Positions 33,408 to 43,760 of a stretch of 64,000 nt of DNA are shown here, in pieces; position 1 is the stretch's first letter, and every line of letters starts with the position of its first letter. Origin of the DNA: Haematobia irritans. Its lineage: Eukaryota > Arthropoda > Insecta > Diptera > Muscidae. Position numbers and translations under genes: made by a program. The notes under the pieces were generated by a model. That model was not told where the DNA came from. It was given only the letters and a program-made list of their open reading frames with translations, and made no database searches. The stretch is taken from the NCBI RefSeq assembly GCF_050003625.1, contig NC_134398.1:69448891-69512890 (forward strand), written 5' to 3'.

Positions 33408-33870
33408 TAGAGGTGTGCGCGTGACTGAAATTTCACTCACACCCACGCACATTCAGGAAGCAAAACGTTTATTCACGCACGATACGTGTGGTATCTAATC
33501 CCATTCACGCACATTCACAAAATGAAAACCAGTACTCACACACGAACTACTTTTAAAGATTCACGCTCACGCACAATTCACGTGATTCACTGCAAATTCA
33601 CGAGACTCACGACATTTTCCAAACGGAAATCAGCAAAGGTAACAAAATTCAAAAATAGAATATAGTTCGAGAGCTAAATTAATTTCACGTAACGTACGAG
33701 TATGAATTAAATCTTAATTTTTTTTTTGTGAGCGTGATTTTGCAGAAATTTTATTCACGCACATTCACGAACCGATTTTATTTCTCACGCACGCTCACGC
33801 ACGACATATTTATTTTAGTCCCATTCACGCATATTCACGAGAGTTGCTTTGGATTTTGTTCACGACTCAC
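33408..33870 (+). mobile_element. foldback-like family N, truncated copy
   Basis: Begins TAGAGGTGTGCGCGTGAC like 43761, then runs of TTCACGCACA and CTCACGCACG. The matching right terminus is missing. Confidence 0.65.
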
Positions 33871-33964
33871 GTGATTTAATGACGATTTCATTAATTTTAA
33901 AGAATTGTTCTGAATTAATAAACACAAGTTAACCATAGTCCAAAAATGTTTTCTTTCATGTTGT

Positions 33965-34090
33965 GATACCCATTTTTAAGTCAAATCACTTAATTATAAG
34001 GAGAAAGAAATGCGTCTTCAATGCTAAGCAAAATTTGCATTCGTATTTTAAAGACATGGAATCTTTGACCTCACGACAATATTTTTTTCA
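33965..34090 (+). mobile_element. MITE family J, internally deleted copy
   Basis: Shares TTTTTAAGTCAAATCACTTA and AAAGACATGGAATCTTTGAC with 1-176 but lacks about 55 bp between them. Confidence 0.6.
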
Positions 34091-34300
34091 TGGCAGATTT
34101 GATTCTTGAGCTTCCTCAGGCCAAAACTTTCATCGGATTTGATTAACATTCCATTTGGTCGTAATTTAGTATACGATATCTGTATGTTGCCTTCTAACAA
34201 CCATGCAAAAATTGGTTCATAATTATAAAAGGTGAAAAAAAAATATATCAGAAAAATTGATGAAATATTATTTGAATCGATAATACGGTCCATATAATCT
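34091..34300 (+). mobile_element. decayed family F-like unit
   Basis: CTTCTAACAACCATGCAAAA and the neighbouring spacing match the 153-bp unit weakly. Heavily diverged. Confidence 0.35.
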
Positions 34301-34381
34301 AATCCTATAAAGACTATTTCATGTAAATATTAACCGTTGATGGCCTCAAATTGGCCGTCCGCTTAGTCAAATTTTGGCATA

Positions 34382-34870
34382 CACTGAAAAAAACAGTGAA
34401 CCCACCAGAAAGAGAAATTTTGGTTAATTTTAGAAAATTTAGATTATTTTTAGAAATTTTTAACTAAACATATCACAAATAAACGATATCAAAAAATAAG
34501 TAAATATTTTTCGACAAATTCAAGAAAATTTATTCGATATAATTCATTTTTTTCACTTGTTAAAGAAAATTTTGTAGTTTGAAGGAAAAACTTGGAGTGC
34601 AAAATTGCAAGAATGTCTACGAAGTTCAAGATGGCCGTATTTGTAATAAAATTTAGAAATTTAAAGCAATAATAAACTATTTTGTGAGAAGTACGAATTT
34701 TAGTAAATCTTTATGCTTCATCTGTGTATAATTTTTCCCGTTTTTTGTTCATTTAACTAACATACGCAAAAAATTATTAGAGTAAAGGAAACTTTCTCCA
34801 AACAAAATAATTCCATGAACTAAAGTTAAGCTGGTTTTAATGAAATAGGGGGTTCACTTTTTTTTGAGTG
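34382..34870 (+). mobile_element. MITE family C, copy 3
   Basis: 489 bp flanked by TA, starting CACTGAAAAAAACAGTGAAC and ending CACTTTTTTTTGAGTG. A second empty site for the family B insertion. Confidence 0.86.
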
Positions 34871-34872
34871 TA

Positions 34873-36813
34873 TTCGTTTTGGCAACATTTCGGCCGATAT
34901 CTCACGAATGTAGGCTTCAATGTGTCAATTGAAGCAGATTTGTCTATATAGACATGAGCATAGCTTCACCAAAAATATTCTAAAAATACTAGGGCCAATT
35001 TACCGGTCGTGAACACGAAATAAAATGTTTACCGGACTCACCTGACAATAACTCCAGTGTTATGCATGCTGTGTGGAATGCCGAACCGTCTTGTTGAAAC
35101 CACGCTACAGCCTTAAATAAGGGAACTATCATTTTGGAATTGGGCATAGTATTTGCATAATCTGCAAGCAGGTCAATTTCGAAGATTTACTATTTTGGTA
35201 TTGCCTCCAAACCGAACCACCTCCCGAATTGATTTTTTTGGGCTTCTAAACACCGCAAATTTTGGTTTATATTGGTATGTGTATTAACTTTTTGGGCGAG
35301 TAGATGGCACACTTATAATTTCCTGAAATTAGAAACAAATTTTCTTTCATCGTGCTCATATGAATAATGAGGATCAAAAATGCACAGATTTTAGATTTCA
35401 ATTCATATGAAAGGCGATATTTCATCGTATTTTATGGCAAGTTTAAACGAGAAGTATAAGAACACAAGCATAATTTTAAAATCTGCTGTAGTCTCCTTTT
35501 ATGAAAACTTCATATTTAATTTCGTGAACCATGCTAAAAAATTCGGGTCTCCAACAAAATAGTTCGGAATTTTTAAAATTTGTAAATTTTACCAATAACG
35601 CACCCATCTTGAACTTCCCTGCAAAACAAAATTGGAAGTCCACAAAAATTTCTTTTAAAGCGCATCACGGGATTCCTTATCGATTTTTTCCACTTCTGAT
35701 GCAGTCTTTTGGCCAAGTGTTAACAGACAATGGGGACCATTCATATTTTGTGAAAAATATTTCACTATTTTTAATACAATGATGACGAAGCTTTTGAGCC
35801 ACCATTTTCAAATTCCGAGGAGAAAGCAATTAAGATTGGCTGTAAATGTTTTCAAAACCAATACTAATACCAATAAAAGATGCTAAAAGGTCCTTGCCGG
35901 AAAATTCTCTTCTCTCTTTCGTGCGAGAAATGGTTTCACCACCGTTTCCACTGCCATTTGATTTCGGCTTTTCGACATGAAGACCTAAAACTTTTTCTCT
36001 TAATTTTGAGTTTTTTTTTTTGCTGCCAAGACTACGTATGCAAACGACTTATTCATATCTCAAACCGTCAGACTTCAATATATGATTTCTATAATATAAT
36101 TCAAATCATTTCTTTTATTTGCCAACAAAAACTCAAAGATTTCAAAATTTTTAAACCTGAGTGATTCTGAGAAAAAAATCTCTCATTCATTCATTAGCAG
36201 TCAAATGCAGACAGTTTTGCAATGACATAAAACTGGAGATTTCCACAAACAATCATATGTAAAAAATTTCCCATGACAGTTCAAAACATTTTTAGTTTTA
36301 CTCCACGAAATATTTATCTAAAAAACAGTTTTTGATTTTAAGAAAATTGCGCTACTTTACTCTTGTTACCACCTATTAAAAGTTTTGTCAATATTAACGC
36401 CTGTTTTTACATAAACAGGGTTGCCAACTTTTTCACTTCCATGGAAGTTCTTTTGGGAAGGTTTTCCAATTTATGATCATTTTTATTTTATTTTTTAATG
36501 GAAAAAATGTTTTTATACAAAAATACATGCTGAAAAATAAAACAAAAGGAAAACCAAAAAAATTTGGAAAAATAGTAAATAAAGTGCCGCTGAGATTGAA
36601 CCCGCGGTTTTTATTTTTTCATTCGTAATAATAAAGAACATCTCAGGAAGTAGTTAGAATGTCATGCCGTGTTGTCATATTATTTTGATGCATCGTGTTT
36701 GTGACATTTTTGCAATATTGAACTCCAATAGTTTCCTTCAAACTACGAAATTTTCTTTTCTAAGTGAAAATTTTGTCTAATAAATTGTCTTGAATTTGTT
36801 GATAATTATTTAC
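34873..36813. other. mostly unassigned DNA
   Basis: Contains a copy of the 80-bp motif found duplicated at 42368 (inverted, near 35625-35710) and a tRNA B-box-like CCGCGGGTTCAATC on the minus strand near 36600. The open stretches at 35531-35782 and 35880-36164 lack start, splice or composition support. Confidence 0.4.
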
Positions 36814-36816
36814 TTA

Positions 36817-37277
36817 TGCTATGTTCCCACCGACTCGTTTTCCTCATTCGTTTTTCCAAAACATTTCACCATTCACACCGGGTTGAGATGTTTTAGTTTG
36901 ACAGTTACCATGGAAACTAGAAATTCACATTTACTCGAAATTCACATAAAACATATGCAACCTATGTCCAAATAATTACCGCGAGCGCAAAGGGAAAAAT
37001 GTTTTTATTTTATTTTCACATGTCCATGTTCTTAAAAGCCTTTGTTTATTCTTTTTTTTCTATGAAACTTATTTCAATATTTTGACATATACATAATAAC
37101 ATACCCTATTCGGGATATATTCCAAATTAGGTGGGTTCACATTCTAAAATTGACGTGTTTTGGAGGAAAACTTGTGTTTTGAACTTGTTTTTTAATATGG
37201 CGAAAACGACTCGTTTTGAAGTGCTTATAAAGGGAAAACATTTCAAACCCCAAAACATGCTTGGTGAGAACATCGTA
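36817..37277 (+). mobile_element. PIF/Harbinger-like MITE family H, copy 1
   Basis: 461 bp starting TGCTATGTTCCCACC and ending GGTGAGAACATCGTA, flanked by the 3-bp duplication TTA, the TWA signature of PIF/Harbinger. The second copy at 40303-41499 is 460 bp once its insertion is discounted, and it too has a TAA duplication. Confidence 0.82.
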
Positions 37278-37503
37278 TTATTTTTGTGAAATCGGTGTGA
37301 TAACTGCACTGAAAAAATATCACCAAAAGAATTCCAATTAAAAAGTTTATTGAAATTTAAAAAAAAAAAATTTAATAAGCTAATTTATACATTTAACCTT
37401 CTAATCAAGATAGAAACAATATGTAAATGAATAAAAATTTTTACATTATTAATTAAAAAATTAATTGATACAATTAATTTTTTAATCAAACATGGAAGAC
37501 TAA

Positions 37504-37713
37504 TGCTATGGTCACACTGGGCAAATATTTGACAGAAGTCAAAAAAGAGTCCGTCGCCATAGCCAAACCAGCAAACATTTTAAGCTCATATTGGATATAT
37601 ACTAACATGGTACGGTTATTTTCAATAAACCGTATCCAGATAGTTGGAAAATGGTTCTGGAAAAATGTTTGACACTCATTTTGGTCAAATATTTGCCTAG
37701 TGTGACCATAGCC
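37504..37713 (+). mobile_element. PIF/Harbinger-like MITE family S
   Basis: 210 bp starting TGCTATGGTCACACTGGGC and ending CCTAGTGTGACCATAGCC, flanked by TAA at 37501-37503 and 37714-37716. The inverted repeats reach about 29 bp, through CAAATATTTGAC. The terminal TGCTATGNTCNCAC is shared with family H. The uninterrupted D copy near 57750 provides an empty site. Confidence 0.82.
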
Positions 37714-37789
37714 TAAGACAGTTAAAAAAGTGATGAAAAATTATTTAAGTTTTAATTAAAAATTTATTTCAAATAAACAATTTTTAGTA

Positions 37790-38045
37790 AAACTGAAAAC
37801 ACTAACGGCCATTTTCATGTAGCTCTGTTAGGTTTTAACTGCCAGTTAATAGAAAGTAAATTGCAAATATCTTCTCTCCAGTTACCTTTAACTGAAAAAT
37901 TTTCAGCAGTTAAGTTCTTAACTGACATATGGAATATATAGGCAAGATGACAGATATTTCGATGGTACGGTTTAAAAGTTTGTTAACTAACGTAGCATTA
38001 ACGGAGCTTCATGAAATACCCCCATTTTCAGTCGGTTAAGAAAGT
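37790..38045 (+). mobile_element. small TIR element family T
   Basis: Ends carry inverted CATTTTCATGTAGCTCTGTTA and TAACGGAGCTTCATGAAA. A piece of the same family appears at 53660-53730. Boundaries are approximate. Confidence 0.5.
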
Positions 38046-38459
38046 AAATGGAAATTGTTACGTTTTTAATTAAAAGCAATGATTGAGTTTTGCCATCAAT
38101 ATCAATTAAGTTTTTTAATTGGATCAATTAAAAAATTAATTGAAATTTGCTAATGAAATCAATTAATGTTTTATTCAAGTATTTTTTATGACCAATTATT
38201 CATTTTCGTGATTGGATACATTTCAATTTTCATTTGTGCGTTTCTAATACAGTTTAGATAAAACTTTTCTAAAATTTATATAATTTTCCAGAATTAACTA
38301 AAATTTTCTTTCATGGTGGGTTCACTTTTTTAGAGTGTTTACACTTTTTTTAAACCAATATTAATATACCAATTTATAATATTTGGGTAAATTACCCAAC
38401 AACATATATATATTTTTTTCCAACATCAATGTCTCTGTGCCAAAGTAAGAGCACTTTGA

Positions 38460-38604
38460 CCACAACTTTACTAAATCGACTTAGAATTTAAATCTCAGTT
38501 TTTTTCATGCATTCATTTCATTTTTAGACTTGTCCTTCCGAATGTTACATACATATACATAAACTTATAATACCATCCGTACCACAATAGCGTTGAAGGG
38601 TATA
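38460..38604 (+). mobile_element. terminal fragment of a tandem-repeat element (family M)
   Basis: AAATCGACTTAGAATTTAAAT and CACAATAGCGTTGAAGGGTAT parallel the end of the element at 44221-44645. Confidence 0.5.
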
Positions 38605-39809
38605 AAATTAAGTTGATGTTTTTTTTTTCTATGCTCTTGGAATGTTTTCCACCGTCCTCTGAATCACGAGTCTATCCCAAAGTTTCTCAATTGTTTACAT
38701 GCTTAACATTTTCGTCACTTTTGATTCAAGAAAAGAAATTTAACACTTCCTGCTTTAAGTGGAATGGTCATTCAGCTTCGATAAAAATGTTTTGGGGTTT
38801 ACAAAATAAAAAAAAAATAAAATAAACAGATTCTCCTACACTCAGGAGTTATAACATTCTCATATATGATTTCATTTGGAGCCCTGGTTTTTTACACTAA
38901 ACTACAAATTTTAAAGAAAAATTCAAATATTGTTTATTGGTCGGTTTTCGTTTTTGAAAAAAGTCGACTTATTAAAGATAAAATACACAAAAAAGAGAAC
39001 CCATAACGAAAGAAAATGTAGATTTATTTTAGAAAATTTAAACTAAACAATTGCAACATGGTACAAATAAGTTAAAACCGTTTATAAATAAAATTGTTTC
39101 CCATTGTTTAAGAAATTTTTATATTTTGAAAAAAATAATTGAGTTAAAAATTTGCTAAAATGTTTAGCACTGTATGTAGGTCAAAACATACACAATTAAA
39201 GCAAAATTCGCTAATTTTAGAAAACTATGAACTGTTTGATGCACAAAGTAGTAACTCAGGATTGTCGATAGATGGAACTATATTTATGTCAATACCTCAT
39301 TCCACTCCACGATTCACTAAAAAAGTGAACCCTAAATGGCACTAGAGCCAATGTAATTCTATTTTAGTTCATGTAATTATTATATTTTGAGAATGTATCT
39401 TCGACTCTAATAATTTCTTGCGTACATTAGTTAAATGAATAAAAATGCGTGTGTGGGCAGATGCCCAGCAAAAAAGAGCTTCCAAAAATTTAGTTTGGAT
39501 CCCCAATTAGTGATCGGGAAGTAGTGCAAACTTGGATCATCTCCAATGGATTTTACTTGGGCTTGTCATAGGACGGAAGTAATCCATTTTTGGATCCTTT
39601 GCATTGCTTTAGAAGTGGTGCCTTGGACGTTCATTTGGATGAAGACATTTAAAATACTAAAAAACAAACATTTTTTCTCCAATTTCACTTTTTATTTTTA
39701 TCAATATTTTTTGTTGCACTTTTATTTTCATATTTAATTTTTACAAAGCTATCGGCCTTTGAAGCTAGTGCTTAATGTTTATTATAGTGTTTAGAATTGT
39801 AATAAATAA
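38605..39809. other. mixed unassigned DNA with decayed family C sequence
   Basis: Between 38985 and 39440 there are family C end motifs on both strands (AAAGTGAACCCTAAATGGCA). The rest has no recognised content. Short ORFs are not supported. Confidence 0.4.
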
Positions 39810-40302
39810 CCCAGCAAACATTTGGAAGTTTTTCTAAAGGCACAACTTTAAAATCACTTCCAAAAATGTGCTCCCCAAGAAGTTCTTTAGTTTAACTACA
39901 GAGGAAGTTCTTTTAATTCAATTTTTTATAACTCTTTTTATATCTTTAATGGGTATATTTAACATTTTTGTTTCAAATAAGTTAAAAACAGAGTATATAT
40001 ACGTTCATATATATGCGTTTTGAAGCTTAGTTGTGAAGTCAGAATCATGCCTAGGTAAATATAGGGAGCCACCGTGGTGCAATGGTTAGCATGCCCGCCT
40101 TGCATACACAAGGTCGTGAGATCGATTCCTGCTTCGACCGAACACCAAAAAGTTTTTCAGCTGTGGATTATCCCACCTCATTTGACATTTCTGAGGGTTT
40201 CAAAGCTTCTCTAAGTGGTTTCACTGCAATGTGGAACGCCGTTCGGACTCGGCTATAAAAAGGAGGTCCCTTGTCATTGAATCGGGCAGCACTCAGTGAT
40301 AA

Positions 40303-41499
40303 TGCTATGTTTCCACCGCCACGTTTTCCTCATTCGTTTTTCCAAAACATTTCACTGTTCACACCGGGTTGAGATGTTTTAGTTTGACAGTTACCATGGA
40401 AACTAGAAATTCACATTTACTCGAAATTCACATATATACAACCTATGTTCAAATAATTACCGCGAGCGCAAAGGGAAAAAATTTTGTATGTTATTTTCAT
40501 ATGCCCACACCCTCACAAAAAATCGCTTCTGTAACATATGTAACATGTAACATATCCAAACATATTTTGCTTCAAGCATATACATTTTTAGGTATTGCCC
40601 AAACATTTACATGTTTGATCTCTACCAATATATAATATGTTTGAAAGCATATTGGTCTAAACAATATATGTTTGGGTAGTCTAAGTTCCAAACATTTTGT
40701 ATTTTTGCATCCAAATTCAATAATGTTGTCTTCCAAAAAACAATATGTTATTATGTGACCATATAATATGTTTGGAAGCATTTTGCAAACAATATTGTGC
40801 TCAAAATTTTATTTATTTATATATTTACAATCATAATGAATTATGAAAATAAACAGGTAATATAGGTGCTAACAACATAGGTTTTCGACCTGAATGCTCA
40901 AAATTTTGTTTCTGCCCAATTGTATATTCCCCGACATCTTTCTCACTTCCACGAGATTTTTTAGTTCTCTGCACCTTTTTCTGTAGTACAAACATTGTAG
41001 AAGAAATTATTCAATTTTATGATTTTTTTTATTTTAATTTTACCTTTTGCCGGACGGGGATTCGAACATTTTATGTCCCAAACATAATATGTTCTAACAT
41101 ATTAACATATATGTCCCAAACATGTTATGCTAGTTTATGAACATTATATGCTTGCACTCAAAAATATTGTGTTTAAAAATTTGTGTTCCAAACATATAAT
41201 GTGTATAGCCAAACATATGAAAAACAGTCTTTTTCATCCGTGCATGTTCTTAAAAGCCTTTGTTTATTCTTTTTTTTTTCTATGAATCTTATTTCAATAT
41301 TTTGACATATATTTTGAATAGGGTATGTTATTCGGGGTATATTCCAAATTAGGTGGGTTCACATTCTAAAATTGACGTGTTTTGGAGGAAAACTTGTGTT
41401 TTAAACTTGTTTTTTAGTATGGCGAAAACGACTCATTTTGAAGTGCTTATAAAGGGAAAACATTTCAAACTCCAAAACATGCTTGGTGAGAACACCGTA
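40303..41499 (+). mobile_element. PIF/Harbinger-like MITE family H, copy 2, interrupted
   Basis: Starts TGCTATGTTTCCACC and ends GGTGAGAACACCGTA, with TAA duplicated at 40300-40302 and 41500-41502; the SINE reads across a single TAA elsewhere. Without the G insertion it is 460 bp. Confidence 0.85.
40508..41242 (+). mobile_element. MITE family G, copy 3, innermost insertion
   Basis: 735 bp starting CACCCTCACAAAAAATCGC and ending CAGTCTTTTTCATCCGTG, flanked by CA at 40506-40507 and 41243-41244. A tRNA-like B-box remnant (ATTCGAAC on the plus strand, 41060) is visible. The family H copy at 36817 has a single CA at the matching point. Confidence 0.82.
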
Positions 41500-42367
41500 T
41501 AAGAGAGAAGTTCAACAATGTGGCATCACAATGGACTGAATAGTCTGAGAGTGATACATCGGGCTGCCACCTAACCTAACTTAAGTATATTGTGATGTGA
41601 TAGAAACCTCACTTCCTTTAAAAACAGAGTAAGATTTAATCAAATGGTACAAATTATTAAAATTTTGTCGAAAAAAATCTAAAACCATTCTACAAAAATT
41701 GAAATTTTTTGAAAATATTTGAGATCAAACGTTTCAGACAAGCGTTAGAATGGATACAAAATCATAAAAAATTAAATAAATTATTTATTTAGCAAAATAT
41801 CACAATATTTTTTAATTCACATTTAAAACACTGAATTCGGATCACACCTTAAAGGTAGAATTACATACCATGCGTTCAATGCGTATAATGCGTCCGATGA
41901 TTGAAGAGTTGAAATTTCTCTTTGCAATCAAAAGCTCGAATAGTCTGCCGCAAACAGAAAAAATCAACCCTTCCATCAACGCACGGATTGACGTATGGTG
42001 TGTAATTCAACCTTAAGAAATGATCGAAATTCAGTGCAACAGCTGTTGATATGGTGGACATCCGTTCTATGACAAGTCAATGTTAAATTCATCGCTTCTG
42101 CGCTTCCGGATTCAAAAAAATTTTTTTCATTGCTTTTTTCATTAGTTTCGGCATATATTTTTGTATAAATATTTTTTTCCATTAAAAATCAACAAAAAAA
42201 TAATTTGCAAAACCTTCTCAAAAAAACTTTCATTGTAGTGAAAAATTCAAACGGCACTGGTTCATATCCCAGCGGGGAAGAAATTTAATTTTAAAATTAC
42301 TATTTTTTTTAACTTTTTAATTGATTTTCTATTTATTGTTTTTGTGAATTTTTCGTACTTTCTAATA

Positions 42368-42525
42368 CTTGTCCAAAAGGACTGCATCGGAAGTGGAAAA
42401 AAATCGATAGGGGATCCGGGGATGCGTTTTAAAAGAAATGTTTGTGGACTTGTCCAAAAGGACGGCTTCGGAAGTTAGAAAATCGATGGGGGATTCCGGC
42501 ACGCGCTTTAAAAGAAATGTTTGTG
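42368..42525 (+). repeat. 81-bp tandem duplication
   Basis: Two units starting CTTGTCCAAAAGGAC at 42368 and 42449, each ending TTTTAAAAGAAATGTTTGTG. A third, inverted copy lies near 35625-35710. Non-coding and of unknown origin. Confidence 0.75.
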
Positions 42526-42559
42526 CAACCACTTACAATTTTCTTTTTTTAGCCTAGAG

Positions 42560-43760
42560 TGATTTGTAGCACAGTATACTTTGGGCAATTGTCGCATAGT
42601 GTTTTGTTGCCCAAATGCGCATTTAACAGTAAAGTCTATCAATGAATGTATTTCTTGTACAATTCTCAAGTGTTTATTTCTCTTCTAAGAATTGTTGAAA
42701 CATAAACATCCATGATGAAAATGTAACCCAAAAAAATTTGTTATGCAAATAAGAAAAAAATATAAAAATTAATTGAAGTTGAAGTTGAATATATTCCCAC
42801 CATTATATATTTCATTGTTTCACTAAAGGTTAGTTTTTCAAATTTCGTTTTCCCGATTTTATCGTCTATAGCGACTAAATTAAATATATACATGGGAGAT
42901 TAGTCTAGATTGGACTATATCAAAATGAAGCATTATTGACATCTATGTTATGTATGTAACTGACTGTTTGCACATTTATAAATGGGTCTAATATAATTCC
43001 AGCAAATTGGATAACAATTGCGTCCTCGGTGGATTCGCCTATATAGGGACTATATAAACCGATATGGAAATCAATGCAATTTAAATAAACGTTTAGTTGA
43101 TCATTATTGAAATGTGAAACAAGTTGTAATCAGTATTTATTTATATTTAAATAATGTATTTTTTTATTTTTCACTTTTATTTAAATTATTATTATATACT
43201 TTAATTTACTTATTTTTTTAATTGTTATCTATTTGAAACAAACAAATTGTAATAATTTAATTTAATTTCGGTATTTTGTTTTTATATTCATTTAAGTAAT
43301 TTTGTATTGGCCATCAAAAAAGCTAACGGTCATGATTTTCAGGGAGTCACTATGGGACTTCCGTCTTAGGTTAGGTTGGGTATAGTGGCAATTCGTTATT
43401 TCAAGCCTACACTCATAAAATTGAAAATCGTAAATTCAGTAATATTGAGTAGTTCATCATTTTACTCATAGTTAGTTAAATTTAATTATTGAAGAGAAGA
43501 AACATGATTGTCACAATCATATTCGAAGAGCAAAATAATATGATAGGAGCTATATTTGCGGCGACCATGCAACATTTTCACCTGCAACCATGTTGGCTCA
43601 GTGAACATGGTTCTAAGAAAAATAAAATTGTCCTCATCTAAAATGTTATTATATTGATAAAAAGAATTTTGTTTCCATTAAAAGACAATGGTCACGATCT
43701 AAAATGTTATGGTATTCGTCAAAAATGTTTTTCTTCCAGTTAAAAGAACATGATCAATCC
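42560..43760. other. unassigned AT-rich DNA
   Basis: A weak family F-like segment (GGGACTATATAAACCGATATG) at 43030-43080 and a SINE-tail-like AGGTTAGGTTGGG at 43371. Nothing else recognised. Confidence 0.4.

Larger units (their letters stand above)
37311..38240 (+). mobile_element. MITE family D, long form, with two insertions
   Basis: Left part begins CACTGAAAAAATATCACC, and AATTAATT-rich arms continue past 38050. It matches 57554-58125. It is interrupted by a Harbinger-like MITE at 37504-37713 and by another element at about 37790-38045. The right end is decayed. Confidence 0.65.
39996..41617 (+). mobile_element. tRNA-derived SINE, copy 2, interrupted
   Basis: Flanked by a 14-bp duplication TTAAAAACAGAGTA (39982-39995 and 41618-41631). 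The SINE proper starts about 40064 with A box TGGTTAGCATGC near 40084 and B box GATCGATTCC near 40120, runs to 40302 and resumes at 41503-41580 with a CCTAACCTAAC tail. The 67 bp before the A box and 35 bp after the tail also lie inside the duplications, so a longer source transcript may have been inserted. Confidence 0.75.
39810..42140 (+). mobile_element. MITE family B copy, host of a four-level nest
   Basis: Starts CCCAGCAAACATTTGG. Family B sequence is continuous up to 39995 and resumes at 41618 (TTAAAAACAGAGTAAG), ending near 42140 without the GCTGGG terminus. The gap holds a SINE insertion that itself contains families H and G. Confidence 0.72.
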
